Assembly (NCBI GenBank): GCA_008933705.1
Contig: WBUN01000001.1
Location: 62,001-126,000 of the forward strand
Source of the DNA: Hyphomicrobiaceae bacterium
GTDB taxonomy: Bacteria; Pseudomonadota; Alphaproteobacteria; Rhizobiales; Hyphomicrobiaceae
Reading direction: 5' to 3'
DNA: 64,000 nt
Numbering within the stretch: the stretch's first letter is position 1; every line of letters starts with the position of its first letter. This document shows positions 1 through 7,776 of the stretch, piece after piece. The notes under the pieces were generated by a model. That model ran no database searches, was not told the origin of the DNA, and was given only the letters and a program-made list of their open reading frames with translations. A program made the position numbers and the translations under genes.

Positions 1-545
1 GCCACAAGGAGCTCGGCACGGTCATCAAGGCGGGCGACGCCATCTTCACGTTGGTGGCCGCCGACTCGATCTGGGCCCTCGCTTATGTGGACGAGTCCCG
101 TGCCGGCGCGATCAAGGAAGGCCAGCCCGCAGAGTTGCGCTTTCGCTCCCTGCCCAACCAAGTCTTTCCGGCCCGCGTTGTGCGCGTCGGCATTGAAAGC
201 GATCGCGTGAGCGAGGAGAGGCGCGTGTACGTGAAATGCTACGTTTGTCCCGACCGATTTCATCTCGGTGAGCAGGCCGAGGTCCTGATCCACGTCGCGA
301 CGTTGGACAAGGCAAGGCTGGTGCCTGAGGCTGCTGTCAGCGGCTTCGATGGATCGAGAGGGACGGTATGGATGGTTGAGGATGGTCGCCTCAAGCGACG
401 TCAGGTCTCGTTCGGCTACCGCACCGAGGATTCCCGACTGCAGATCGTGCAAGGCCTGCCCGACGGCGTCGCGGTGGTCACTGACGTCACCGCGGCGCTG
501 CAGGAAGGCCGCTCGGCGCGCGTGGTGCAGGAGGCGAAGCGATGA
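1..545 (+). CDS. Periplasmic adaptor (HlyD/MFP) of an ABC exporter, C-terminal part
   Basis: Membrane-fusion subunit that would link the inner-membrane ABC pair encoded next to it to the periplasm. Only about 180 C-terminal residues are in the window: the frame is open from base 3 to the left edge, so the TTG/GTG codons at 51-56 are internal and the true start is outside. Visible are the closing strand of a lipoyl-type domain (KAGDAIFTLVAADSIWA) and a beta-barrel domain rich in Val/Arg strands; no coiled coil remains in view. The stop overlaps the permease start (ATGA at 542-545), so the three genes are one operon. The HlyD-family call is firm; the substrate is unknown. Confidence 0.85.
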   Translation, partial: HKELGTVIKAGDAIFTLVAADSIWALAYVDESRAGAIKEGQPAELRFRSLPNQVFPARVVRVGIESDRVSEERRVYVKCYVCPDRFHLGEQAEVLIHVATLDKARLVPEAAVSGFDGSRGTVWMVEDGRLKRRQVSFGYRTEDSRLQIVQGLPDGVAVVTDVTAALQEGRSARVVQEAKR

Positions 546-1675
546 ACCTCGCCTATCGCGATGTGCGTCACAATCTCTTCCGCTTCCTGCTCACGTGTCT
601 CGGCCTGAGCCTGCTTCTCAGCGTCGTCCTGGCCATGATCGGCATCTATCGCGGCATCGTCGTCGACGCGCTCACCATCGCCCGCAATCACGGCGTCGAT
701 CTGTGGGTGGTTGAGGCAGGCTCGCGCGGTCCGTTTGCCGAGGCCTCGCGCATTCCCGGCGACAGTCGTGAGGCGATCGCCCGGCTTGCAGGCGTCGCGA
801 CAGCCGGCTCGGTAACGTACCAGACCGTGGAGGCTGAGCATTCGGCGCGCAAGCTCAGGCTCTACGTGGTCGGCTTCGAGCCCGGGCGTCTCGGCGGGCC
901 CGAGCACATCGTAGCGGGCAGGACGATCGCACAAAGCCACTTCGAGATGATCGCGGACCGCAGCACCGGCCTCACCCTCGACACCCGCATCAGGTTGGGC
1001 AGAACGGTCTTCTCCGTCGTCGGTTTGACGGAGAACCAGGTGGCGTCGGGCGGCGACCCCGTGGTGTTCATCTCCTTGCTCGATGCACAAAAGCTTCAGT
1101 TCGACCTGGCTCCGCCCGCCGCGCGCGTTCAACTGGCACGCGGCACCTCCGGCGCCAGCAGAGATACGGTGAACGCCGTTGTCGCGCGCCTTGCACCCGG
1201 CACCAATCCGGAGATGGTCGTGGAGGCGGCACGACGCTGGAAGCATCTCTCGGCCATGACGCAGATCGAGCAGGAGAGCATTCTGACGCAGTCGCTGGTG
1301 GACCGGGCACGCCGTCAGATCGGCATGTTCACGACCATCCTCCTGCTGGTGTCGGCCGTCATCATCGCCCTCATCATCTACACGATGACGATGGAGAAGC
1401 TCCGTCACATCGCCATGCTCAAGCTGATCGGCGCACCGGACCGCACGATCGTGGCGATGATCGTGCAACAAGCGCTCGCACTGGGCCTGACTGGCTTCTT
1501 TTTCGGCGCGGTGCTTGTCGCCAACATCAAGGCCTACTTCCCCCGCCGTGTGGTTCTCGACCCCGACAACGTCTTGGCGCTCGGGGGCGTCGTGTTCCTC
1601 GTTTGCCTGTTGGCGAGCGGTCTGGGCGTGCGCGCCGCGCTCAAGGCCGACCCGGCTACTGCTCTCGGAGGTTGA
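542..1675 (+). CDS. ABC transporter permease, FtsX/MacB-DevC type
   Basis: Inner-membrane subunit (377 aa) of an ABC exporter. One N-terminal membrane helix (about residues 14-36) is followed by a roughly 220-residue periplasmic domain and three C-terminal helices starting near residues 263, 308 and 345, the usual MacB/DevC/FtsX topology. The cytoplasmic coupling segment EKLRHIAMLKLIGAPDR between the second and third helices is typical of the family. It overlaps the adaptor gene by 4 bp and is 3 bp from the ATPase gene. Gene order here is adaptor-permease-ATPase, unlike the second such exporter at 46958-49972. Substrate not deducible. Confidence 0.88.
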   Translation: MNLAYRDVRHNLFRFLLTCLGLSLLLSVVLAMIGIYRGIVVDALTIARNHGVDLWVVEAGSRGPFAEASRIPGDSREAIARLAGVATAGSVTYQTVEAEHSARKLRLYVVGFEPGRLGGPEHIVAGRTIAQSHFEMIADRSTGLTLDTRIRLGRTVFSVVGLTENQVASGGDPVVFISLLDAQKLQFDLAPPAARVQLARGTSGASRDTVNAVVARLAPGTNPEMVVEAARRWKHLSAMTQIEQESILTQSLVDRARRQIGMFTTILLLVSAVIIALIIYTMTMEKLRHIAMLKLIGAPDRTIVAMIVQQALALGLTGFFFGAVLVANIKAYFPRRVVLDPDNVLALGGVVFLVCLLASGLGVRAALKADPATALGG

Positions 1676-1678
1676 CCT

Positions 1679-2395
1679 ATGCCTGCTGCAGCCTCCGAAT
1701 CCCTCGTCAGTCTCCGGGGCATCTTCAAGCATTTCGGGGAGGGCGAGACCCGCATCGATGCCCTCAAAGACATCTCGCTCAACGTCTCGCCCGGCGAGGT
1801 GGTCGCGCTGCTCGGCCCATCCGGGTCGGGCAAGACGACCCTGCTCAACGTTATCGCCTGCATCCTCGATCCTTCACAGGGACGCATGAGCTTGGAGGGC
1901 GAGCTTGTCTTCGACAGCAAGTGGTTGCGCCAGGATCTGCGCCGCCTCCGACTCGACAAGATCGGGTTCATATTCCAGTTCCACAACCTGCTCCCGTTTC
2001 TGAATGCGACCGACAACGTCGCCATCGTGCTGCAGCTTGCCGGCTATGAGCCCGCCGCAGCCCGCGAGCGCGCAATCGAGCTTCTCGAATATCTCGAGGT
2101 CGGAAACCGGAAGAACGCGTTTCCGGCAAAGCTCTCAGGTGGCGAAGCGCAGCGCGTGGCGATCGCCCGCGCGCTCGCCAATCGTCCACGCATCATTCTG
2201 GCCGACGAGCCAACGGCCGCCCTCGATTCCAAGCGCGCACAGATCGTGATGGACCTGCTGCGCAAGCTGGCGGCCGATCAGAGCGCCGCCGTGATCGCGG
2301 TCACCCACGACGAGAAGATCTTCGACCGGTTCGATCGCATCTTCATGCTGCGCGACGGCCGGCTCGAAGATGAGCGGCGGGCGGTGGCTGCGTGA
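1679..2395 (+). CDS. ABC transporter ATP-binding protein (LolD/MacB-like)
   Basis: ATPase (238 aa) that powers the adjoining permease. Walker A GPSGSGKT lies at residues 46-53, the Q-loop Gln at 100, the signature LSGGE at 152-156, Walker B ILADEP at 173-178 and the switch His at 210; all are intact. Length and the single nucleotide-binding domain fit the LolD/DevA/FtsE-like group that pairs with FtsX-type permeases. It is the last gene of the operon: a 166-bp gap with an FNR-type box separates it from the next gene. Confidence 0.93.
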   Translation: MPAAASESLVSLRGIFKHFGEGETRIDALKDISLNVSPGEVVALLGPSGSGKTTLLNVIACILDPSQGRMSLEGELVFDSKWLRQDLRRLRLDKIGFIFQFHNLLPFLNATDNVAIVLQLAGYEPAAARERAIELLEYLEVGNRKNAFPAKLSGGEAQRVAIARALANRPRIILADEPTAALDSKRAQIVMDLLRKLAADQSAAVIAVTHDEKIFDRFDRIFMLRDGRLEDERRAVAA

Positions 2396-2414
2396 GACCA
2401 CTCGAGGTTGATGC

Positions 2415-2428
2415 TTGATCCAGATCAA
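2415..2428 (+). promoter_or_regulatory. FNR/FixK-type box, probable class II activator site
   Basis: Perfect dyad TTGAT-CCAG-ATCAA, the consensus of FNR/ANR/FixK sites. Its centre (2421.5) lies about 41.5 bp before a start point near 2463, and a -10-like TACATAT sits at 2454-2460, the geometry of an FNR class II promoter. It would drive the DUF2892 and YeeE/YedE genes in low oxygen. The sequence match is direct; regulation and start point are inferred. Confidence 0.65.
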
Positions 2429-2561
2429 TGAAATCAATAATTGCGAATGTTTGTACATATGGGGCTTTGAGGGAGCCCGATGGTCAGTGACGGGGTTCGC
2501 GCGCTCAGCGCGGTCGTCCGCGTCTTCCATCAATGCTTTTCTTCACGAAGGGAGAGCTTCC

Positions 2562-2771
2562 ATGAGTGCCAACGTTGGAATGATCGATCGCATTCTGCGC
2601 ATTGTCGTTGGACTGGCCCTTATTGCCGCGGCGCTTGGCCTCTACGGGCCTGCCTATCAGAGCGTCTGGGGGTGGATCGGCATCGTCCCGCTCGCGACCG
2701 GACTGGTGAGCTGGTGCCCCCTATACACCATGCTCGGCATCAAGACCTGCAAGGCATCGGCGGCGCGTTGA
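2562..2771 (+). CDS. DUF2892 small inner-membrane protein
   Basis: A 69-residue protein with two membrane segments (about residues 11-28 and 33-52) and the family pattern of a glycine-rich helix pair ending in a Cys-Pro-Leu-Tyr turn (WCPLYTMLGIKTC). DUF2892 domains often follow or are fused to rhodanese domains (YgaP) and are common in sulfur-handling loci. An upstream in-frame start at 2415 exists, but the ATG at 2562 is preceded by a good ribosome site (GAAGGGAGAG) and gives the family's normal length. It is 40 bp from the YeeE/YedE gene and probably co-transcribed. Exact function unknown; a role in sulfur metabolism is inferred from neighbours. Confidence 0.82.
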   Translation: MSANVGMIDRILRIVVGLALIAAALGLYGPAYQSVWGWIGIVPLATGLVSWCPLYTMLGIKTCKASAAR

Positions 2772-2811
2772 TCTGCAGGTTCGCCCGCTCAAGCGGGGGA
2801 ATACGGGACGC

Positions 2812-3894
2812 TTGGAATTGACGACATTGGTCGAACGCTTCGGGGAAGCCGCCGTGCTCGCGCTCGGCGGCTTTCTCATCGGCTTGGTGTTCGGGGCATC
2901 AGCTCAGCGCTGCCGCTTCTGCCTGCGCTCGGCCGTGATCGAATTCTCCCACGGCATGCTCGGCGCCAAGCTCGCAGTCTGGCTCATTGCCTTCTCGACG
3001 GCGGTGGCCGCCACCCAGGCGGCGATTGTCTTCGGGTTTCTGGACGTCTCGGAAGCGCGACAGATTGCTTCGCATGGCAGCCTGTCGGGCGCCATAGTCG
3101 GCGGGGGCATGTTCGGTGTCGGCATGATCCTGGCACGGGGCTGTGCCAGCCGACTTCTGGTGCTGTCGGCGACCGGGAATCTGCGCGCCCTGGTCACTGG
3201 TCTGATCCTCACGCTGATCGCACAGGCATCCCTGCGCGGCGCCCTGTCGCCGGCGCGCGAGATGCTTGCCGAGCTGTGGATGGTCGAGGGCGGATCCTCG
3301 CGCAACCTCCTTGGCTGGGTGAGTGCCGGTGCGCCGTCTGGTTTGATGCTCGGGATGTGCTGGCTGGCGTTCGGAGGCTGGCTCGCTCATCGCAACGGCG
3401 TTCGCATGTGGGGCTGGGCCGGCGGCGTGGGCGTCGGGCTGATGGTCGCGGCCGGCTGGGTGTTCACGTATGCACTCTCTCAGCAGGCATTCGCACCGGT
3501 TGCCATCAAGAGCATCAGCTTCACCGGACCTTCCGCTGACACGTTGATGGCCCTCGTCAACGCGCCAAGTCTTCCGCTCACCTTCGACCTTGGCCTTGTG
3601 CCGGGGGTGTTCGCAGGCTCGCTCGTGGCCGCGCTGCTCGGCGGCGAGGTCGTGCTTCAGGGGTTCGAGGGCGGCGTCAGCATGATGCGCTACATTGCAG
3701 GCGCGGTGCTGATGGGCTTTGGCGGTATGTTGGCGGGCGGCTGCGCCGTTGGCGCCGGCGTGACAGGAGGCGCGATATTCGCGTTGACGGCATGGGTCGC
3801 GCTGACCGCCATGTGGGCCGGTGCGGCCGCAACGGACTACCTTGTCGATCGACCGAAGCCGATGCCGGCCGAGACGGTCGAGGTACGGCCTTAG
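2812..3894 (+). CDS. YeeE/YedE (TsuA-like) sulfur transport protein, copy 1
   Basis: Polytopic inner-membrane protein (360 aa, about nine helices) of the YeeE/YedE family, whose characterised member TsuA takes up thiosulfate using a row of conserved cysteines. Those positions are visible: C34/C37 in QRCRFC, C111 in ILARGCASR and C311 in LAGGCAVGAG, each in the family's Gly-rich context. The start is a TTG at 2812. The gene follows DUF2892 and the FNR-type box and faces a second YeeE/YedE gene at 4697-5755. Uptake of thiosulfate or a related sulfur species is likely from the family; the exact substrate is not shown by the sequence. Confidence 0.87.
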   Translation: MELTTLVERFGEAAVLALGGFLIGLVFGASAQRCRFCLRSAVIEFSHGMLGAKLAVWLIAFSTAVAATQAAIVFGFLDVSEARQIASHGSLSGAIVGGGMFGVGMILARGCASRLLVLSATGNLRALVTGLILTLIAQASLRGALSPAREMLAELWMVEGGSSRNLLGWVSAGAPSGLMLGMCWLAFGGWLAHRNGVRMWGWAGGVGVGLMVAAGWVFTYALSQQAFAPVAIKSISFTGPSADTLMALVNAPSLPLTFDLGLVPGVFAGSLVAALLGGEVVLQGFEGGVSMMRYIAGAVLMGFGGMLAGGCAVGAGVTGGAIFALTAWVALTAMWAGAAATDYLVDRPKPMPAETVEVRP

Positions 3895-3935
3895 CGCCTT
3901 TCCGATTCAGGTTGAACCGGACATCCACACGCCAC

Positions 3936-4135
3936 GCCCGTCATCTCGGCCGGAGCGCCGGGACCCAGGGGGGCCACAATGCACAACCCCGTCCTGAGCC
4001 TGCCGAAGGACGGCTGTGAGGCACCGGTGCGGCCGCGCGGTTCGACAGGTTCACCGCGGCGGAACGGTGCGCCCCGTTCGGCCCTCGATCCCGGATATTT
4101 CGCTGGCGCGAAATTCCGGGATGACAACGGAAGGT
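3936..4135 (+). repeat. Composite palindromic intergenic repeat between convergent genes
   Basis: The 331-bp gap between convergent genes (3895-4225) holds no convincing gene but a mosaic of repeat-like pieces: a REP-like segment CGTCATCTCGGCCGGAGCGC followed by CGGGACCCAGG at 3936-3970, a pair of half-palindromes GAGCCTGCCGAA (about 3998) and TTCGACAGGTTC (about 4040), and a long inverted repeat at 4088-4122 (ATCCCGGATATTTCG / CGAAATTCCGGGAT). Such pieces resemble interspersed repeats of alphaproteobacterial genomes. It may act as a bidirectional terminator. Short ORFs here read through the repeat and are not genes. Confidence 0.6.
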
Positions 4136-4225
4136 TCGGCGATGCCGATCTCGCTCTACACTAAGGAAGTAGAGCAGGCCTCACGCCTCAGCTGCACCGT
4201 TGCCCGCGGGGGAGCCCCGCTTCGA

Positions 4226-4609
4226 CTATTTCTTCTGCTTGCCGGCCGCGTCGAACGTCTTCAGATAGGCAATCAGATCGGCAATGTCCTTCTCGTCCTT
4301 GAGGCCGGCGAACGCCATCTTGTTGCCCGGCATCGCAGCCCTGGGATCGGTAATGTATTTCTTGAAGGTCTGCTCATCCCAGACGACACCGGATTTCTTG
4401 TTGGCCTCCGAGTAGGCAAAGCCTTCGATGCTGCCGGCCTTGCGTCCGAACAGCCCATTCAGCTTCGGTCCGACCACGTTCTTCGCGTTCTCGCCAACCT
4501 GATGGCAGGCGCGGCACTTCTTGAAGACGTCTGCTCCGTCCTCGACCGCGTCGGCGAAGGCTGCAGTCGAGGCTGCGACCAGCAGAAAACAGGCGGTGAT
4601 TACGCGCAT
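4226..4609 (-). CDS. Class I c-type cytochrome (c2/c550-like), periplasmic
   Basis: Small electron carrier of 127 aa. A signal peptide (residues 1-19, ending AFA) precedes the haem motif CRACH at 32-36; the axial Met is probably M98 in MPGNKMAF, and the PKLNGLFGRKAG loop is typical of mitochondrial/c2-like cytochromes. A strong ribosome site (GGAGGGAAGG) lies just before the ATG. It is the last of four minus-strand genes (thioredoxin, ArsR, YeeE/YedE, cytochrome), so it may accept electrons from oxidation of reduced sulfur. That role is inferred from context; the cytochrome c assignment is firm. Confidence 0.92.
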   Translation of the reverse strand: MRVITACFLLVAASTAAFADAVEDGADVFKKCRACHQVGENAKNVVGPKLNGLFGRKAGSIEGFAYSEANKKSGVVWDEQTFKKYITDPRAAMPGNKMAFAGLKDEKDIADLIAYLKTFDAAGKQKK

Positions 4610-4696
4610 TCCTTCCCTCCAACATCTCTTTCGTTTGAATGCGCGAATACCCCGTATGCGGGAAAAATCAAATAGGACAAAAGGTGGCGGCGATGG

Positions 4697-5755
4697 CTAC
4701 CGCCAGCGTGCGAAGAGCGGCCGGCCTTCGATGAGGTGCGTCAATCCGAAGCGGGCACCCACGACCATGGCGGCCACCGCGATGGGTGCGGCAATCGACA
4801 AGGTACTGGTGCCGGTAAGCCCTTGGCCGATGGTGCAGCCGCGCGCGAGCACCCCCCCAAAACCCATCAGCAAAGCCCCGAGCAAGTGTCTGCGCATCTC
4901 ACGCTGGTCGTCGAAGGCCTCCCAACGCAATTCGCCACGTGCCAGGGCCACGGCCAGGGAGCCCATGGCCACCCCAAAGAGGGTGGCCACCCCGAAGCTC
5001 GTGCTGGACAGCGTCTCGCCCATGATGTTCAGGATGAGACGGCCGAGAGGCGCAACGAACGTCAGGCTCTCGGGGCGCTGAACGGTGAATGGATCCGCGA
5101 TCACGCCGGTCGCCAGCCACCCGCCGGCGATGGCGACGCCCATCAGGCATGACGCGGCGATCAGCCTCGGCTTTTTGTGCAGCCGCTGATTGCCGATCCC
5201 GAACGCCAGCAGCACTGCCGGGACGAGGAGTGCGCATAAGACCGCCGCCGCATTCCCCAGTTGCGTGCTCGCGATGGCCGTCAGCGTCGTTCCGCCGACG
5301 CCCGTCGTGTCGACGGCTCCGAAGTCGGCGAGGCTCTGACGCAGCGGGCTCAGGATCCCGCCGGTCGCCGCGAACGCCGCCAATCCCAGCAGCACCGCAG
5401 AGACGAGTGCGCGCAGATCGCCCGTGCCGATGCGCACCAGCAGCCCGAAGGCACAGGTGCCCACGAGCGCCGCGCCGAGGCCGAATAGCAGCCCGCCGAC
5501 AATGAGCCCGAGAAGGTCCATGCGGGCCAGCACATAATGCGTCGCCGACAGATCGAGCACGTCGGCAAACACGAGAGCCTGCGTGATCAGGATAGCGACG
5601 GCAGCCGAGACCGCCCAGGCGCTGGCCCGGCGATAGTCGCGGGCAACCAGCGCATCCTCGATTGCTCCCACCGTGCAAAGGCGGCCGTACTGCGCGGCAA
5701 AGCCCGCAAGAAATCCGCAAATGAAGCCGCCGACCGGGAGCACCATCCCGTCCAC
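4697..5755 (-). CDS. YeeE/YedE (TsuA-like) sulfur transport protein, copy 2
   Basis: Polytopic membrane protein (352 aa) of the same family as the 2812-3894 product, but only distantly similar to it. The three family cysteines are present: C27 in AQYGRLCTVG, C101 in LVGTCAFG and C307 in LARGCTIGQG. It lies 58 bp downstream of the ArsR regulator and 87 bp upstream of the cytochrome gene on the same strand, so it is probably under ArsR control. Two full-length YeeE/YedE proteins may act separately or as partners; the sequence does not tell which. Confidence 0.87.
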   Translation of the reverse strand: MDGMVLPVGGFICGFLAGFAAQYGRLCTVGAIEDALVARDYRRASAWAVSAAVAILITQALVFADVLDLSATHYVLARMDLLGLIVGGLLFGLGAALVGTCAFGLLVRIGTGDLRALVSAVLLGLAAFAATGGILSPLRQSLADFGAVDTTGVGGTTLTAIASTQLGNAAAVLCALLVPAVLLAFGIGNQRLHKKPRLIAASCLMGVAIAGGWLATGVIADPFTVQRPESLTFVAPLGRLILNIMGETLSSTSFGVATLFGVAMGSLAVALARGELRWEAFDDQREMRRHLLGALLMGFGGVLARGCTIGQGLTGTSTLSIAAPIAVAAMVVGARFGLTHLIEGRPLFARWR

Positions 5756-5813
5756 AGCGTTTCCTCTCGAACGGTTCGGAGGCGCCGCAGCGCGAGAGCC
5801 TCCGCTGGCAAGC

Positions 5814-6194
5814 TCAGGCGGACCTTTTTGCGGTTTCTGGCCCTGAGCAGAACATCTCGTAGATCACCTTCACGAACTTGAGCGTGTTGGCATCCGCCAG
5901 ACTGTAATAGACGGTCTTGCCGTCCCTGCGCGTCGTTACCAGCCCGTCCAGGCGAAGTCGCGCCAGTTGCTGCGAGACCGTCGTCTGGCGCAGCGAAAGC
6001 AGCTCTTCGAGCTCGGTCACCGACCGTTCGCGCTCGGAAAGCAGGCACAGCAGCAGCAGCCTGTTCTCATGCGCCAGCGCCTTGAGGAAGTCGCTTGCCG
6101 CACGGGCATTCTTCATGATGCGTGCGAGTTCGGGCGAAAGCTCAGCGTCGCTCTCGAGCGCCTCAACGACCTTGTTGGAAAGTATCTGGTTCAT
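5814..6194 (-). CDS. ArsR-family regulator, SqrR/BigR-type persulfide sensor
   Basis: Winged-helix repressor of 126 aa. The recognition helix region is LSLRQTTVSQQLARLRLDG with the wing GKTVYYSL. It has no arsenic or zinc motif but exactly two cysteines, C50 (LLLLCLL) and C116 (MFC), 66 residues apart, matching the position and spacing of the two sulfide-sensing cysteines of SqrR/BigR. Start: a TTG at 6254 gives a longer form, but the ATG at 6194 with AGGAT upstream gives the family length. It is encoded between a SoxS-like thioredoxin and YeeE/YedE; derepression of these genes by persulfide is the likely role. Family and cysteine pair are seen; the ligand is inferred. Confidence 0.85.
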   Translation of the reverse strand: MNQILSNKVVEALESDAELSPELARIMKNARAASDFLKALAHENRLLLLCLLSERERSVTELEELLSLRQTTVSQQLARLRLDGLVTTRRDGKTVYYSLADANTLKFVKVIYEMFCSGPETAKRSA

Positions 6195-6254
6195 TGCACG
6201 ATCCTGCGGCGCCTTCTCGGCCAAGCATTCCGACACCTTGTGCCGTGCTGTCAA

Positions 6255-6686
6255 TCATATCCGGCCTATTGCAGCGCCCGGGCCGGTTGCCTCGTCCTGG
6301 GGTAAACGCCGGCTTTCGGGCTCCTGCGGCAGGCGGCCGAGCAAGGCGCCGAGCAGTCCGTAGAAGAAGTCGTTGCCCGGATAGCCCACGATACGCCCGA
6401 TCTCCCGTCCAGAATCGACGAGAACGAACGTCGGCGTGGCGGTTATCGACCGCTCGAGAGCCACGCCGGCCCCTGACTGGTCACGAATATGCATGCGGCG
6501 CAACGGCGCAAGCCGACCTTCCTCCGTACGGGGGTAGGAGGGGCCGATCTCGGCGTGCCAGCGCTGGCACCATATGCAACCCGGCTCCTCGAACATGAGC
6601 AGCTCGGCGGCGCGGACGCCCTGCGCGCCCGCAATGAGCGTCAGGAGTGCAATGGTCAAGCTGACGGCTATGGTGCGCATGATCAT
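6255..6686 (-). CDS. SoxS-like periplasmic thioredoxin
   Basis: Exported thioredoxin-fold protein of 143 aa. A signal peptide (to about residue 26, VRAA) is followed at once by the active site PGCIWCQRWH (C37, C40) and, further on, the cis-Pro segment TATPTFVLVD. The short spacing between signal and CxxC, and the text MFEEPGCIWCQRWHAEIGP, resemble SoxS, the thioredoxin encoded with sox genes and thought to keep Sox proteins reduced. The downstream neighbour is an ArsR regulator, as in soxS-soxR pairs. The start at 6686 (or ATG 6680) puts the signal peptide at the N-terminus; the open frame runs further to 6791. No other sox genes are in the window. Confidence 0.75.
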   Translation of the reverse strand: MIMRTIAVSLTIALLTLIAGAQGVRAAELLMFEEPGCIWCQRWHAEIGPSYPRTEEGRLAPLRRMHIRDQSGAGVALERSITATPTFVLVDSGREIGRIVGYPGNDFFYGLLGALLGRLPQEPESRRLPQDEATGPGAAIGRI

Positions 6687-6854
6687 GTTCTCGTGGAGGC
6701 CAGACGCGCAACGCCGTTCGCGCGCTGCTCCGTATCTCATTTGTTCGCCGGACCGCCCATCGAACTTAAGCATTTTTCCGCGTTCAGCCAAGTGCAGCCA
6801 TCGGCAGGCTCCGCTCCGCTGTCCGCTGAACGGCGTCTCCCTAAGCCCCGGGGC

Positions 6855-7562
6855 TTACTTGGCAGGCGGTGGCGCCGATGCCGCGGGAGCAGGCCCCGTT
6901 GGCTTGACCGTCTTGGGCTTGGCGGAGGAGGCAACACCCTGTGCATAGGTGTTGGGGCAATGCTTCTGGATGAACCGGTTAATGGATTTGATCATCGGCC
7001 GGTGGAAGAGGCCGATGCTGTCCTCCAGGCGTGCAGCGGTCCACAACGTCGCCTTGACGGCCGACGGCCCATCCACGCTCTTTAGGTTGACCCACACCTT
7101 CTCGGCCTTGCCGGCTTTGAAGACGATCTTGGGGGCGAGCTTGACCTTGACCGGCCTGGCCTCGCCGCCCTCTTCCACCACACAGCTGACCACGTGCGCC
7201 GGCACTTTGAACGTGTACTCATCGGCGGCTGTCATCGTCGCGACGATTGCGGCCCTGGGGATATTGAGCTGCACCGAGCAGCGCGCATCGCCGAAGCCCC
7301 ATTTGACGGCGGCACTCTCCGCCGACTTGATGGTGGATCTCGCCCAGGTCTTGGTCAGCTCACATTTCAGGTCGTCGCCGGCGGGGCTTTTCTGTACCAG
7401 CATGGAGCACAGGCGCCGCTCACAGGCCTTGATGTTCTTGTCTTCCCCGGCCTGCTCGTCCAGCGCATGGGCAACCGGCGCAATGCACGACGCCAGCATC
7501 AGCAGCGCTGCGCCGGCAGACAGGCGCCGACGCCCGATGGTGCGGACCGAAATGCTCTTCAT
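6855..7562 (-). CDS. Exported protein of unknown function, Ala/Pro-rich tail
   Basis: A 235-aa protein with an N-terminal signal (residues 1-34, RRRLSAGAALLMLASCIAPVAHA). The mature part carries five cysteines (CERRLC, KCEL, RCSVQL, VVSCVV) and a late HCPNTY, probably disulfide-bonded, and ends in a low-complexity KPTGPAPAASAPPPAK tail. I do not recognise a named domain. Start chosen at 7562 because the frame upstream to 7649 lacks any signal-like sequence and would bury the signal peptide. The gene lies 168 bp upstream of the SoxS-like gene on the same strand; a functional link is possible but not shown. Confidence 0.7.
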   Translation of the reverse strand: MKSISVRTIGRRRLSAGAALLMLASCIAPVAHALDEQAGEDKNIKACERRLCSMLVQKSPAGDDLKCELTKTWARSTIKSAESAAVKWGFGDARCSVQLNIPRAAIVATMTAADEYTFKVPAHVVSCVVEEGGEARPVKVKLAPKIVFKAGKAEKVWVNLKSVDGPSAVKATLWTAARLEDSIGLFHRPMIKSINRFIQKHCPNTYAQGVASSAKPKTVKPTGPAPAASAPPPAK

Positions 7563-7661
7563 CGCTTCGCGGCGTTTCCTCGAATTTGCGTCATTAGCGC
7601 AGCCAAACGCGGCGCCATTAAGCCGGCCGCCGTCATGCCGAGGAAGCACGGCTGCCTATTT

Positions 7662-7698
7662 TTGTTGCAGTGCATAAATTTCTTGCTGCGCCGCAGAA
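7662..7698 (+). promoter_or_regulatory. Pair of TGC-rich palindromes, candidate PhaR operators
   Basis: Two similar 16-bp palindromic boxes, TTGTTGCAGTGCATAA (7662-7677) and TTGCTGCGCCGCAGAA (7683-7698), lie 21 bp apart, two helical turns, about 80-115 bp before the phasin-like gene. PhaR, the polyhydroxyalkanoate-responsive repressor studied in Paracoccus, binds TGC-rich sites upstream of phasin genes. The palindromes are seen; PhaR binding is inferred. Confidence 0.5.
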
Positions 7699-7776
7699 AT
7701 GCAGATAACATTGATAATTAATGACCTTCTGCTCCTTCCCGTGGGCCCTCGCCCCTTCGTGCCGGAGGCTACCGAC

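Noticed and set aside
416-1732. 438-codon minus-strand frame opposite the ABC permease gene
   Set aside because: High-GC shadow frame: His/Arg/Asp-rich text with no domain, wholly overlapping a recognised permease gene.
3979-4164. Short frame reading MHNPVLSLPKDG... in the 3895-4225 spacer
   Set aside because: It translates the palindromic repeat pieces; the text is repeat-derived, with no ribosome site.
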